NCBI RefSeq assembly: GCF_900099915.1 | Contig: NZ_FNDB01000017.1 | Location: 21,018-85,017 of the forward strand | Reading direction: 5' to 3' | Length of the DNA stretch: 64,000 nt | Source of the DNA: Flavobacterium omnivorum | GTDB taxonomy: Bacteria; Bacteroidota; Bacteroidia; Flavobacteriales; Flavobacteriaceae | In this document: positions 45,011 to 54,245 of the stretch, in pieces | How positions within the stretch are numbered: position 1 is the first letter of the stretch | Layout: the number at the start of each line of letters is the position of its first letter | Position numbers and translations under genes: made by a program | The notes under the pieces: model-generated | The model's database searches: none | What the model saw: only the letters and a program-made list of their open reading frames with translations | What the model was told of the DNA's origin: nothing

Positions 45011-46633
45011 ATGAATACCATTAAACCTATTTACATTTCTGCTTTTGCCTTTTTGGTATTAGTAGGATGCGGAACCTCAAAACAAGTAGTAAATACTACT
45101 GGACTAGTTGCCATAAGTGCTCCTTTGAACATTGCAAAAAAAGCGCCAATTAAGGAAAATGACCTACAACGCTGGAGTCATTTAGATATTGTAACGGATA
45201 CCATTCCAGGGATGAGCGTTGATAGAGTGTATGCTGAATTATTAAAAGGTAAAAAAGGCGTTCCAGTTATTGTTGGAATTTTAGATTCTGGAGTAGACAT
45301 TGAGCATGAAGATTTAAAATCGGTGCTTTGGACCAATACCAAAGAAATCGCTGGAAACGGAATTGACGATGACAAAAATGGATATATCGATGATATCCAC
45401 GGTTGGAATTTTCTTGGTGATAGTACCAAAGAGAATTTAGAATACGAAAGAATTGTAAAAGACAAAACCTTAGTCGATGAAGCGACGTATCAAGCTGCAA
45501 AAGCGCTGAATGACAAAAAAGTGGCTGATGCTGTTGCCGGAAAAACACGTTCAGAGCAAATGTTAGAAGCTATTGTTACTGGTGATGCTGTTTTGGTGAA
45601 ACATTTTGGTAAACCGGTCTATACTATTGAGGAAGTAACTGCAATTGTTTCGCAAGAGCCTGCAACCCAAAAAAGTAAAGCGACAATGCAACAAATGCTT
45701 TCTTACGGTTTGCCAATAGCAGATTTGAAAGTTGCTGTTCAAAAACAATTAGACGAACAGGTTGCTCTTATTAATGGCGATCATCTTAAAACAGACTACC
45801 GTAAAGTGGTAGGTGATAATCCAAATGATATTACGGATACAAAATACGGGAATAATAATGTGATGGGACCAGACAAGAATGAAATTCTTCATGGAACACA
45901 TGTTGCCGGAATTGTAGCTCAAACCAGAAACAATGCATTAGGTGGAGATGGAGTTGCTAATAATGTTCAAATTCTTACCATTCGTGCCGTACCAGATGGT
46001 GATGAGTATGACAAAGACATTGCACTTGGAATTCGTTATGCAGTTGATAATGGTGCTAAGGTAATCAACGGAAGTTTTGGAAAAAGTTTTTCTCCACACA
46101 AGCAATGGGTTTACGATGCTATAAAATATGCGGAGAAAAAAGATGTTTTGTTTGTTCATGCCGCTGGAAATGATGCTAAAGACATTGATTATGCAGAAAA
46201 TTTCCCTAACGATTCTGAGGATAAAGTAACCGAGTTTGCTGATAATGTACTTACAATTGGTGCGTTAAACTATGAATACGGAAATAAGGTTGTAGCTCGT
46301 TTTTCTAATATTGGAAAAATTAATGTAGACGTTTTTGCTCCTGGAGTAAAAATATATGCTACCACACCAAACAACACTTACAAGTACTTACAGGGAACAT
46401 CTATGGCTGCACCAAATGCTGCGGGAGTTGCTGCTTTAATTCGTTCTTATTATCCAAAATTATCTGCTAAACAAGTGAAACATATTTTGATGGATTCAGG
46501 AGTTGCCATTTCAACAGATGTAATTGTGGGTGGAAAAGCAACAGATACACGTTCCTTTACTACATTGTCTCAGTCAGGAAAGATCGTAAATGCTTACAAT
46601 GCTTTTTTGATGGCAGAAAAAATGTCTAAATAA
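45011..46633 (+). CDS. Lipoprotein subtilisin-like (S8) serine protease
   Basis: 540 residues; lipobox LVGC (Cys20). The catalytic triad is visible: Asp92 in GILDSGVD, His294/297 in HGTHVAG, Ser464 in GTSMAAP. About 200 residues separate Asp and His, far more than in subtilisin, with a helical insert (about 145-275). It probably sits on the outer membrane and degrades peptides or proteins. It is followed 62 bp later by an M1 peptidase gene on the same strand, so the two may work together in peptide use. Confidence 0.94.
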   Translation: MNTIKPIYISAFAFLVLVGCGTSKQVVNTTGLVAISAPLNIAKKAPIKENDLQRWSHLDIVTDTIPGMSVDRVYAELLKGKKGVPVIVGILDSGVDIEHEDLKSVLWTNTKEIAGNGIDDDKNGYIDDIHGWNFLGDSTKENLEYERIVKDKTLVDEATYQAAKALNDKKVADAVAGKTRSEQMLEAIVTGDAVLVKHFGKPVYTIEEVTAIVSQEPATQKSKATMQQMLSYGLPIADLKVAVQKQLDEQVALINGDHLKTDYRKVVGDNPNDITDTKYGNNNVMGPDKNEILHGTHVAGIVAQTRNNALGGDGVANNVQILTIRAVPDGDEYDKDIALGIRYAVDNGAKVINGSFGKSFSPHKQWVYDAIKYAEKKDVLFVHAAGNDAKDIDYAENFPNDSEDKVTEFADNVLTIGALNYEYGNKVVARFSNIGKINVDVFAPGVKIYATTPNNTYKYLQGTSMAAPNAAGVAALIRSYYPKLSAKQVKHILMDSGVAISTDVIVGGKATDTRSFTTLSQSGKIVNAYNAFLMAEKMSK

Positions 46634-46694
46634 TATTTAATGCATTCTCTATATGGAAGGACAATTTGTCCTTCCATTTTTATTTCAATCAAAT

Positions 46695-48566
46695 ATGAAA
46701 AAACTACTATTATTTTCTTTTATTACTTTAAGTTTTGGAAGTCTATCGGCTCAAAACACAGGTTATTGGCAACAGCACGTAGATTACAAAATGGATGTGA
46801 CTATGGATGTATCCACTTATAGATACAAAGGCACACAGGAACTGGTTTATACTAATAATTCTCCTGATACTTTAAAAAAAGTGTATTACCACCTTTATAA
46901 CAATGCTTTTCAGCCGGGAAGCGAAATGGATGCCAGAATCCAAAGTATAAGAGATCCAGATGCTCGAATGGTCAACAAGATTAAAGTAGGTTCAAATGAA
47001 ATGAAGCAAAGCAGAATCAAAATGTTGAAACCTAACGAAGCAGGGTATCTGAATATTACTGATTTTAAGCAGGATGAAAGTACTGCCTCTGTAGAAACTA
47101 GAGGAACGATTCTAGAAGTTACTTTGGCTAAGCCAATAGCGCCCAACTCAAAGACTACTTTTACTTTAAATTTTGATGGTCAGGTTCCAATTCAAATTCG
47201 TCGTTCCGGAAGGAATAATGCCGAAGGAGTCGCACTTTCCATGGCACAATGGTATCCAAAAATGGCCGAATTTGATTTTGAAGGGTGGCATGCTGATCCC
47301 TATATCGCGAGAGAATTTCATGGTGTATGGGGAAATTTTGACGTTAGCATTACAATTGACAAGGATTACGTTTTAGGAGGTACTGGTTATTTGCAAAACA
47401 AAAACGAAATAGGTCACGGGTATCAAGATTCAGGCGTTGTCGTAACTGTACCTAAGAAAGTAAAAACATTGACATGGCATTTTAAAGCGCCAATGGTTCA
47501 TGATTTTACTTGGGCTGCAGATAAAGAGTACATTCACGATGTAGTGAAAGGACCTAATAATGTCGACTTGCATTTCTTGTATAAGAATAATCCAAAATTT
47601 ATAGAAAACTGGAAAAACCTACAGCCAAAAACAGCTCAGTTAATGGAGTTTTACAATAAAACAGTTGGCGATTATCCGTACAAGCAATACTCTGTAATTC
47701 AAGGAGGAGATGGTGGAATGGAATATGCCATGTGTACCTTAATTCTAGGACAAGGAAGTTTTGACGGATTATTAGGAGTAACTGCGCACGAAATGGCACA
47801 TTCTTGGTTTCAGCATGTCTTGGCTAATAATGAATCAAAACACGGGTGGATGGATGAAGGATTCACTTCTTTTCTAGAAGATCTAGGGATGAATGAAATA
47901 GCCGATAAAAAAGTAGAAAATCCGTTTACGGGAGCGTACGCAGGTTATTTTTCAATGGTAAATTCCGGTAAAGAATTGCCGCAATCTACACATGCGGATC
48001 GTTTTGATGAAAACAGAGTCTACAGCATCACTTCGTATAGTAAAGGAGAACTTTTCCTAACACAGTTAATGTATTTGATCGGTAAAGAGAATCTAATGAA
48101 ATCCTTAAAAAAATATTACAGCGATTTTAAATTCAAGCATCCCACACCCAATGATATCAAAAGATCAGCGGAAAGAGTCTCTGGAGCAAACCTCGATTGG
48201 TACTTGACGGATTGGACACAAACGACCAACACAATTGATTATGGGATTAGAGAACCAAGAGCTATTGGAGATAAAACGATTGTTACTTTAGAAAGAATAG
48301 GCAGAATGCCAATGCCACTTGACTTGTTAGTGGAGTATACGGATGGAACAATGGAAAGTTTTTATATTCCCCTTCGCATGATGAGTTTCAAAAAGGAAAA
48401 TCCGAATCCTGCACTAAAAAGAACAGTTTTGGGGGATTGGGCTTGGGCATATCCTACCATGGAATTTATGATTGCTAAACCTAAAAGTACCATCAAAAAA
48501 ATCACCATTGACCCAAGCGGTTTAATGGCGGATATTAAGAAGGATAACAATGTTTATAAGCAATAA
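46695..48566 (+). CDS. Exported M1-family metallopeptidase (aminopeptidase-like)
   Basis: 623 residues from the Met at 46695, which opens a signal peptide (MKKLLLFSFITLSFGSLSAQN); the frame from 46653 only adds a non-signal head. The exopeptidase motif GGMEYAMCT and zinc site HEMAHSW (HExxH about 365-369) with the third ligand Glu in WMDEGFTSFLED complete the M1 site. The C-terminal region is beta-rich. It cleaves N-terminal residues of peptides in the periplasm. It is in line with the S8 protease gene. Confidence 0.95.
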   Translation: MKKLLLFSFITLSFGSLSAQNTGYWQQHVDYKMDVTMDVSTYRYKGTQELVYTNNSPDTLKKVYYHLYNNAFQPGSEMDARIQSIRDPDARMVNKIKVGSNEMKQSRIKMLKPNEAGYLNITDFKQDESTASVETRGTILEVTLAKPIAPNSKTTFTLNFDGQVPIQIRRSGRNNAEGVALSMAQWYPKMAEFDFEGWHADPYIAREFHGVWGNFDVSITIDKDYVLGGTGYLQNKNEIGHGYQDSGVVVTVPKKVKTLTWHFKAPMVHDFTWAADKEYIHDVVKGPNNVDLHFLYKNNPKFIENWKNLQPKTAQLMEFYNKTVGDYPYKQYSVIQGGDGGMEYAMCTLILGQGSFDGLLGVTAHEMAHSWFQHVLANNESKHGWMDEGFTSFLEDLGMNEIADKKVENPFTGAYAGYFSMVNSGKELPQSTHADRFDENRVYSITSYSKGELFLTQLMYLIGKENLMKSLKKYYSDFKFKHPTPNDIKRSAERVSGANLDWYLTDWTQTTNTIDYGIREPRAIGDKTIVTLERIGRMPMPLDLLVEYTDGTMESFYIPLRMMSFKKENPNPALKRTVLGDWAWAYPTMEFMIAKPKSTIKKITIDPSGLMADIKKDNNVYKQ

Positions 48567-48590
48567 ATATTTAGTTGAAAATGTAATTTT

Positions 48591-48983
48591 ATGGATATTA
48601 AATACAATCAAACTACAGCATCAATTGGGATCAAAGATGGTTTGAAAAATCATTTCTTTATTGTGAAGTTGCTATTGATTATAACTTTCATCAATGCAGT
48701 TTTAAATTTATCCAATGCACAGGTAGCTTTTGGATTTATGAAATTAATGTGGTTGTTTATTGGAATGGTTGCCGTTTTTGGACTAAGAATTTATTTTTTT
48801 AAAAAAACAGGTACAGATAAAATCCCAGTAGATGAAATAGTAGGAATCAAGGAACGTGTTTCATTTAGTAAAAAGATATATTTTATCCAATTGAAAAACG
48901 GGAAAACAAGAGACCTGTTAGAAGTTAAATCGGAATCACAGTTTAAAGAAGTAAAAAAACTGTTAACAGAGATTAAATTATAA
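48591..48983 (+). CDS. Small membrane protein with two TM helices, 130 aa
   Basis: No named family recognised. Two hydrophobic segments (about 22-40 and 48-68) are followed by a basic stretch and a soluble beta-rich tail (VPVDEIVGIKERVSFSKKIYFIQLKNGKTRDLLEVKSESQFKEVKKLLTEIKL) that resembles a PH-like/bPH_2 fold. It is 24 bp after the M1 peptidase gene and ends in a strong terminator, so it is the last gene of that unit. Confidence 0.75.
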   Translation: MDIKYNQTTASIGIKDGLKNHFFIVKLLLIITFINAVLNLSNAQVAFGFMKLMWLFIGMVAVFGLRIYFFKKTGTDKIPVDEIVGIKERVSFSKKIYFIQLKNGKTRDLLEVKSESQFKEVKKLLTEIKL

Positions 48984-48989
48984 GTATAG

Positions 48990-49025
48990 AAAAAGCCGCG
49001 AAAAATATTTTTTTGCGGCTTTTTT
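48990..49025. terminator. Strong terminator between convergent genes
   Basis: AAAAAGCCGCGAAAAA pairs with TTTTTGCGGCTTTTT. It is flanked by A and T tracts and serves both the 48983-ending and the 49051-ending transcripts. Confidence 0.92.
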
Positions 49026-49050
49026 AAATACCTTTGAAAGAGGTTTACAA

Positions 49051-50256
49051 TTATCTGCGAAATTTAAAATAGTCGGCTAATGGATGTTTCTTGTTTTTTA
49101 GCATTTCTGAAACAAGTTCCATTCCAATAACTGAAAACGTGATGCCATTTCCGCCAAATCCCAAAACAAAATAAGCACTTGTAAAATTTGGATGTTTGCC
49201 AATGTAAGGTAGGCCATCTTTAGTCTCGCCAAAAGTACCCGCCCAAACAAAATCCATTCTGAAATCATAATCAGGTAAAATTTTCTTCAGATATTTAGTC
49301 AATTTATCGGACTTTTCGTTGAGTAAGGAATCTCTTTTTGCAGCGTCTACAAAATCTTCATCTTCGCCACCAATGAGCAATCGGTTGTCATCCGTGGTTC
49401 GCATATACATATAAGGCTCCGCTGTATTCCAAAAAAGAGTATCGTTAAGATATGATTGGTCGTCCTCAAACTGTTCTCCCACTATGGCATAAGTAGAAAG
49501 TAATTTTACAAATTTGTCTTTAATGATTTCAGTACTTTCAAAACCGTTGCAATAGATTATTTTTTTGGCAGTAATACTAGTTCCATGTTCGGTTAGAACG
49601 GAAACGCCATTTTGTTTGTAAGTAACTTTTTTGATGTCGGTTTTATCAAAAATCTGCAATCCCTTTTCGTGATTGTACGCTAGAATATCGTGAGCTAAGT
49701 GGAAAGCATCTATGCTGCCGCCTTGTTCCGATAAGATTCCACCATGCGAATGTTTGATGTGAAATTTTTTATCAATTTCATCGGCTTCGAGCCATTTTAC
49801 AGGCATATCAATTTTTTTTCGAGCTTCGAATTCTTTTTTTAACCATACAACATCCTTTTTTAATGCGGCAAAATAGAGTGATTCTTTTTTCTCAAATCCA
49901 CAATCAGATTTTACTTGTTGCACTATTTTTTTCAAATCATCAATCGATTTATAGCATGCCCAGTAACTGTCAACGGCAGCTTTTTCGCCAATCAAATCTA
50001 TAAGTTGGTACAGCGGCACGTCAATCTCATACTGTAACATGGATGTCGTAGCCGATGTGCTTCCATGACCAATTTCTCTGCGATCGATCAGTACGGTTTT
50101 GTAACCATCTGCCATACATTGATGCGCTATAAGACTGCCGGTTATTCCGCCTCCTACGATTAGAATTTCCGCCTCCAGATTTTCTCGTAATGACGGATAC
50201 GAGTTGATGATTCCGTTTTTAACCAACCAAAAAGGTTCACTTGATTTTAGTTTCAT
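49051..50256 (-). CDS. FAD-dependent oxidoreductase (DadA/glycine-oxidase family)
   Basis: 401 residues. Dinucleotide-binding loop AEILIVGGGITGSLIAHQC (about 27-46), an acidic-to-Arg strand VLIDRREIGHGSTSATTS typical of DAO folds, and the C-terminal FAD contact GLPYIGKH...YFVLGFGGNGITFSVIG. It oxidises an amine or amino acid; the substrate is not readable. A TAAATTTG -7 box is 18 bp upstream. Single gene. Confidence 0.9.
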   Translation of the reverse strand: MKLKSSEPFWLVKNGIINSYPSLRENLEAEILIVGGGITGSLIAHQCMADGYKTVLIDRREIGHGSTSATTSMLQYEIDVPLYQLIDLIGEKAAVDSYWACYKSIDDLKKIVQQVKSDCGFEKKESLYFAALKKDVVWLKKEFEARKKIDMPVKWLEADEIDKKFHIKHSHGGILSEQGGSIDAFHLAHDILAYNHEKGLQIFDKTDIKKVTYKQNGVSVLTEHGTSITAKKIIYCNGFESTEIIKDKFVKLLSTYAIVGEQFEDDQSYLNDTLFWNTAEPYMYMRTTDDNRLLIGGEDEDFVDAAKRDSLLNEKSDKLTKYLKKILPDYDFRMDFVWAGTFGETKDGLPYIGKHPNFTSAYFVLGFGGNGITFSVIGMELVSEMLKNKKHPLADYFKFRR

Positions 50257-50273
50257 GGCGCTCAGGTTTTTAT

Positions 50274-50281
50274 CAAATTTA
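50274..50281 (-). promoter_or_regulatory. -7 box of the FAD oxidoreductase gene
   Basis: TAAATTTG on the minus strand, 18 bp before the start; exact TAnnTTTG match. Confidence 0.45.
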
Positions 50282-50306
50282 GTTAAAAAAAAATAATTTT
50301 AAAAAA

Positions 50307-50359
50307 AATTCGGGTTTCAAAAAACTAGATTTTTACCCTAATTTTTTAAAACCCGAATT
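50307..50359 (-). terminator. Hairpin downstream of the threonine dehydrogenase remnant
   Basis: AATTCGGGTTT (inverse of 50349-50359) pairs with AAACCCGAATT (inverse of 50307-50317), followed by a long T-run on the minus strand. It is a usable terminator of whatever reads through the remnant. Confidence 0.6.
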
Positions 50360-50376
50360 CTATATAAATAAAAGTA

Positions 50377-50511
50377 TTATACTTTTTCAGCACTCAAATT
50401 TTTCAACATATCCACTGTCATCGTTTCCAAATCAAATTCTTGTTTCCATCCCCAGTTATTTCTGGCTTCAGCATCATCAATACTCGCTGGCCAGCTGTCA
50501 GCGATTTTTAA
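50377..50511 (-). pseudogene. 3' fragment of an L-threonine 3-dehydrogenase gene
   Basis: The minus strand encodes about 44 residues ending in a stop: KIADSWPASIDDAEAR-N-NWGW...EFDLETMT-V-DML. These match the C-terminus of the intact gene at 54246-55184 (KIADSWPASIDDAEARKDWGW). About 98 of 106 bases are identical over 50404-50509 and 54261-54366. The rest of the gene is absent here. Together with the intact copy it forms a direct repeat around a 3.7-kb island. Confidence 0.9.
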
Positions 50512-50705
50512 TAAAAATGATTAAATTATCAATGATGATTTTCTTATCTAATTTTGTAAGCACTATTAAATTCATTTTTTTGGTTGTAAAACTGATCAAT
50601 AACTCTCTTTAAAATATCATTAAAAGTGGGTATATGTTTGATGGTTTGCTTTTTATACATTTGTTTATCAGTAGTTAAGAAAGACTAATTTTAAAATTAA
50701 AAATT

Positions 50706-52387
50706 ATGAAACAAACAAACTTAAAAACTATCTTGGCAGGCTAATTCTCTTGTTTATTGTAACTGTTACATTAAGTAATTGTCAAGCAGGAGAGGATTTT
50801 TTTGAAGATAATGATCCAGTAAGTATTGCCTATAAAGAAGAAATTAAGCGTTATCCAATAGAGCTAAAATTAAGCACTAATAAGAAAAAGTTAGATAAAG
50901 TAGAGGACTTGTCAAACGCAATAAATCCTAATTCATTAAAAATATATGATTTAAATTCTACTCAAAAAGTATTAATTGTGGATGTGAGTAATTTAAATGG
51001 ATTAGAAACTTCATTTGTAACAAAGGCGATTTTTTTCTTGAATAAAAATAAAATCATAAGATCAAGACTTGTAACTATCAATGATGCCGATACCGTGATG
51101 GATAAAAATGAATTAATACTATCTGTTTTAAATACAGCTAAAGATAAAAAACAATACAATGGAATAGTATCTTTTTATAATCCTTTTCAAGAGATACTGC
51201 AAAAAAATGTTTATCAAAACGGTAAATTAGTTTAAAACCAAGTTTTAAGCAGTAGTAGTAATAACCCAAATTCTTAGACGAATGGCTGTGTTGCGTGGTA
51301 TTGGGTAACAACCTATGCTAGTGGTCAACAAACATGGAGTTATTTGTACACCATTTGTTCCTGTGAGGAAAACACATACAGAATTAGTTGTGGGGGTAAT
51401 GGCGGCGGATCAGGATCAGGATCAGGACCTGAATTCCCAGCTAATCCTGAGGAGAATAAAGAAGTTGACTATTTCTCTCCAGAAGGAGAACACATTCGCT
51501 ATCAATTTAAAAATAACGTTTGGCGAATTGTCCTTATGAGTTTACCAGAAGTTGTTGTAAAAGCCAAATCGTCAACATATCCTTACTTAATATTTAACTG
51601 GCCTCAAGATCAAAGAAAAGTATATAATGCAGGAATGGTTTTTACTTTTGAGTCTGAAACAAATACATGGAATGGTGTGCTTGCAACAGATGCAATAATA
51701 GCACAAGCCATAGAAGATAAAATTGACGACTCCTTGCTTGATTCTTGTCTAAAAGGGATTATGGAGCAACTTAAAATGGCTACAAACGCAGATATAGCAA
51801 ATGTAATGGCAAAACTGGATGCGACAAATGTGTATAATTTGACTATGAAAATGGGAACTGTAAACCCCGGGAAATATGCAGCAACAACTAAAGTCTCAAA
51901 AAACAACTACTTAGTTACTGTAACACAAAATGATTTTACCACGGCATCAAAATTGTACAGAGCTACTGCTTTATTACACGAAACAATACATGCATATATG
52001 TTAAGTATAGTAGATGATTACAATACCTATCCAACCAATGCGCCGTTTACAGATTTTCCTGAATTATTCAAAATCTACGTAAGCAAAATCAATAACGTAG
52101 ACAATGCAGAGATCGCCCAGCATGAAGATATGGCTAACAAATATATTGATGCAATGGCATCCGCATTAGAAGAATATCAAAAAAGCACCACGGGTATTCC
52201 AAGTTCTCTCGCAGACAAGCAAGTTTTTTTGGATATGGCTTGGAGTGGTTTGCAAGGTACTGCTGTATATAATAAAAAATCTCAGGAAGGAATTATAGAC
52301 GACACAAGAATAACCGCCAGAATTGGTGCGGAACTTAACGGTGTCTATTCTCAAGGACAATATGCTGTAGGGCAACCATGTAATTAA
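50706..52387 (+). pseudogene. Decayed lipoprotein with GSGSG linker and HExxH C-terminal domain (toxin-like)
   Basis: The gene begins at ATG 50706 (MKQTNLKTILAG), then loses one base near 50741: adding one T restores LILLFIVTVTLSNCQAG, a lipoprotein signal with lipobox LSNC. The same frame is later broken by TAA at 51233-51235 and TAG at 51275-51277, but is open on both sides and reads WYWVTTYASGQQTWSYLYT...CSCEEN, a Gly/Ser linker (GGNGGGSGSGSG) and a C-terminal domain with zincin motif LLHETIHAYM (near 51972) and HEDMANKYIDAM. Intact length would be about 560 residues. Three lesions make it inactive. The layout (surface lipoprotein head, linker, enzyme-like tail, then duplicated small lipoproteins) resembles a polymorphic toxin; that reading is inference. 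Confidence 0.8.
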
Positions 52388-52453
52388 ATGAAACTGGAAT
52401 GCGTCGAGATATCATACTCATTTTCGACCATATAACAAATAAATACAAATCAT

Positions 52454-53137
52454 ATGAAACGTCTACATTTTATAATCATTGTTGTAATCCTTATGGTAGG
52501 TTGTGCATCTAGATCTGACAAAAGTATAGTTGTACCCACTGATCCTATCAATCAGATTAATGACACACTTAGAGAAAAACATGCAGTAATCAATGATTTT
52601 TTAGAAACAAAAATTAAAGATCGTTCTAAAAAAATTATGATTCATAGCAAGAAAATCAATACTAATATGACTTTGAAAATTCTTAGACTAAATGAGATTT
52701 ATGCTTTGGATTCAATAGACAGCAAAAAAAAATATGAAGATAAAACATTCTATAAAGAAGTAGACTGGGAAATAGCCCGGAAAAAATACAGCAAAAACTC
52801 AGTAGCAGAAATAGAAAATGCTACTTTTAGAGGAGGAGAATGTTGCTGGGTTACGGAGAATTTTAATTATAAAAATCTCATTTTTGAAGAATTAGATTTT
52901 GGCACACCAGCTTATGAAAAAAAGTACTTTTTTGGTTTAAATGTGTATGGGTATAAGTTGGAAGACTTTTATATTTCGGAGCCTATATATTATCAAAATA
53001 AAGAATATCTCATTTTTACTTTTTCCCATGGAAATGTATTTCCAACTTATGAAATTTCTACAAGAATTATAATTTATAAAAATATAAACGGCAAATGGGT
53101 TCAAACGCATATAGGGGTGCCTAATTGGATAAGTTGA
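52454..53137 (+). CDS. Small lipoprotein, first tandem copy (possible immunity protein)
   Basis: 227 residues; signal peptide with lipobox MVGC (Cys17). The mature part is helical at first (INDFLETKIKDRSKKIMIHSKKINTNMTLKILRLNEIYALDSI), then beta-rich with GGECCWVTENFNYKNLIFEEL and the end KWVQTHIGVPNWIS. No family recognised. It follows the HExxH pseudogene by 67 bp and has a tandem paralogue downstream. Surface-anchored duplicated partners next to a toxin-like gene are typical of immunity proteins; this is inferred from layout only. Confidence 0.75.
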   Translation: MKRLHFIIIVVILMVGCASRSDKSIVVPTDPINQINDTLREKHAVINDFLETKIKDRSKKIMIHSKKINTNMTLKILRLNEIYALDSIDSKKKYEDKTFYKEVDWEIARKKYSKNSVAEIENATFRGGECCWVTENFNYKNLIFEELDFGTPAYEKKYFFGLNVYGYKLEDFYISEPIYYQNKEYLIFTFSHGNVFPTYEISTRIIIYKNINGKWVQTHIGVPNWIS

Positions 53138-53254
53138 AATTAAGTTTACGATCAAGGACAATATGCTGTAGGGCAACCATGTAATTAAATGAAACTGGAA
53201 TGCGTCGAGATATCACACTCATTTTCGACCATATAACAAATAAATACAAATCAT

Positions 53255-53956
53255 ATGAAACGTCTACATTTTATAATCATAGCCGCAATTCTTATGATAA
53301 GTTGTGCTCCCAAATACGACAAGAGCTTAGGTGTACCCACTAATCCAATCAGTAAGATTAATGACACACTCAGTGAAAAATATGTAGTTGTCAGTGATTT
53401 TCTAGACACAAAAATTAAAGATCGTTCTAAAAAAATTATGATAATGAGTCAAAAAATAAATACTAATATGACCTTGAGAATTCTTAGATTAAATGAGATT
53501 TACGCTTTGGATTCAATAGACAGCAAAAAAAATTATGAAGATAAAACATTCTATAAAGAAGCAGACTGGGAAATAGCAAGGAAAAAATACAGTAAAAACT
53601 CTGTAACAGAAATAGAAAATGCTACTGATAGAGGAGGAGCATGTTGCTGGGTCGCAGATAATTTTAATTATAAAAATGTAATCTTTGAAGAATTACGTAT
53701 TGGCTCAACAGCTTTTATTGAAAAGTATATGTCTTCCAAATTAACAGATATTGAGAAGAATATTTTCGGCACGCTTAATTATGATTTTTATTCTTTTTCG
53801 GAGCCTATATATTATGAAAATAGAGAATGTCTGATTTTTACTTTTCATAAAGGCTATATTGATGGTTTGAGCGGTAGTTCCGAAATTATAATATATAAAA
53901 AGAAAAAAGGCAAATGGGTTCAAACTCATATAGGAGTGCCTAATTGGATAAGTTAA
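53255..53956 (+). CDS. Small lipoprotein, second tandem copy (possible immunity protein)
   Basis: 233 residues; lipobox MISC (Cys17). The first 150 residues are nearly the same as in the upstream copy (KIKDRSKKIMI, RLNEIYALDSIDSKK, GGACCWVADNFNYKN). The region 155-200 has diverged and is longer (IGSTAFIEKYMSSKLTDIEKNIF), and the end KWVQTHIGVPNWIS is kept. A conserved frame around a variable middle suggests different specificity of the two copies. Both frames are intact, while the neighbouring HExxH gene is not. Confidence 0.75.
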   Translation: MKRLHFIIIAAILMISCAPKYDKSLGVPTNPISKINDTLSEKYVVVSDFLDTKIKDRSKKIMIMSQKINTNMTLRILRLNEIYALDSIDSKKNYEDKTFYKEADWEIARKKYSKNSVTEIENATDRGGACCWVADNFNYKNVIFEELRIGSTAFIEKYMSSKLTDIEKNIFGTLNYDFYSFSEPIYYENRECLIFTFHKGYIDGLSGSSEIIIYKKKKGKWVQTHIGVPNWIS

Positions 53957-54194
53957 AATGGAGTTGAAATAAATTATTAAGATGAAAAAATATGTTTACT
54001 TTTACTTTTACCTCCGCCTCTCCCCGTTGGGACTAGCGACTAGCTTGTGAGCTATAAGGCTAAAACAGAAAGTTAGAATATTACAATTCTTTTATAGATA
54101 GTAAAACGTCCAAATTTTGTTTCATAGAGATGAACTGATACATATCAACTACACGAGCTACAAGTTTTACTCGTTAAAAATAAAAAATAAATAT

Positions 54195-54232
54195 AAAAAA
54201 GGCCGCAAAATATAATTTTGCGGCCTTTTTTT
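54195..54232. terminator. Strong terminator of the threonine dehydrogenase gene
   Basis: AAAAAAGGCCGCAAAA with TTTTGCGGCCTTTTTTT; 5-nt loop; usable from both strands, 14 bp beyond the gene stop. Confidence 0.92.
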
Positions 54233-54245
54233 ATTGTTAAATGAT

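Larger units (their letters stand above)
52351..53956 (+). repeat. Tandem duplication with 801-bp offset
   Basis: The 3' end of the HExxH gene, the leader and the small lipoprotein gene are repeated: positions 52351 onward recur at 53152 onward with an offset of exactly 801 bases, including the sequence from CAAGGACAATATGCTGTAGG to the ATG and signal peptide. The second unit therefore carries a stub of the toxin-like gene end. Confidence 0.9.

Noticed and set aside
53957..54194. G+C-richer patch (CTCCGCC...GACTAGCGACTAG) after the second lipoprotein gene
   Set aside because: It stands out in composition and may be a remnant, but no frame, repeat partner or RNA fold could be supported.
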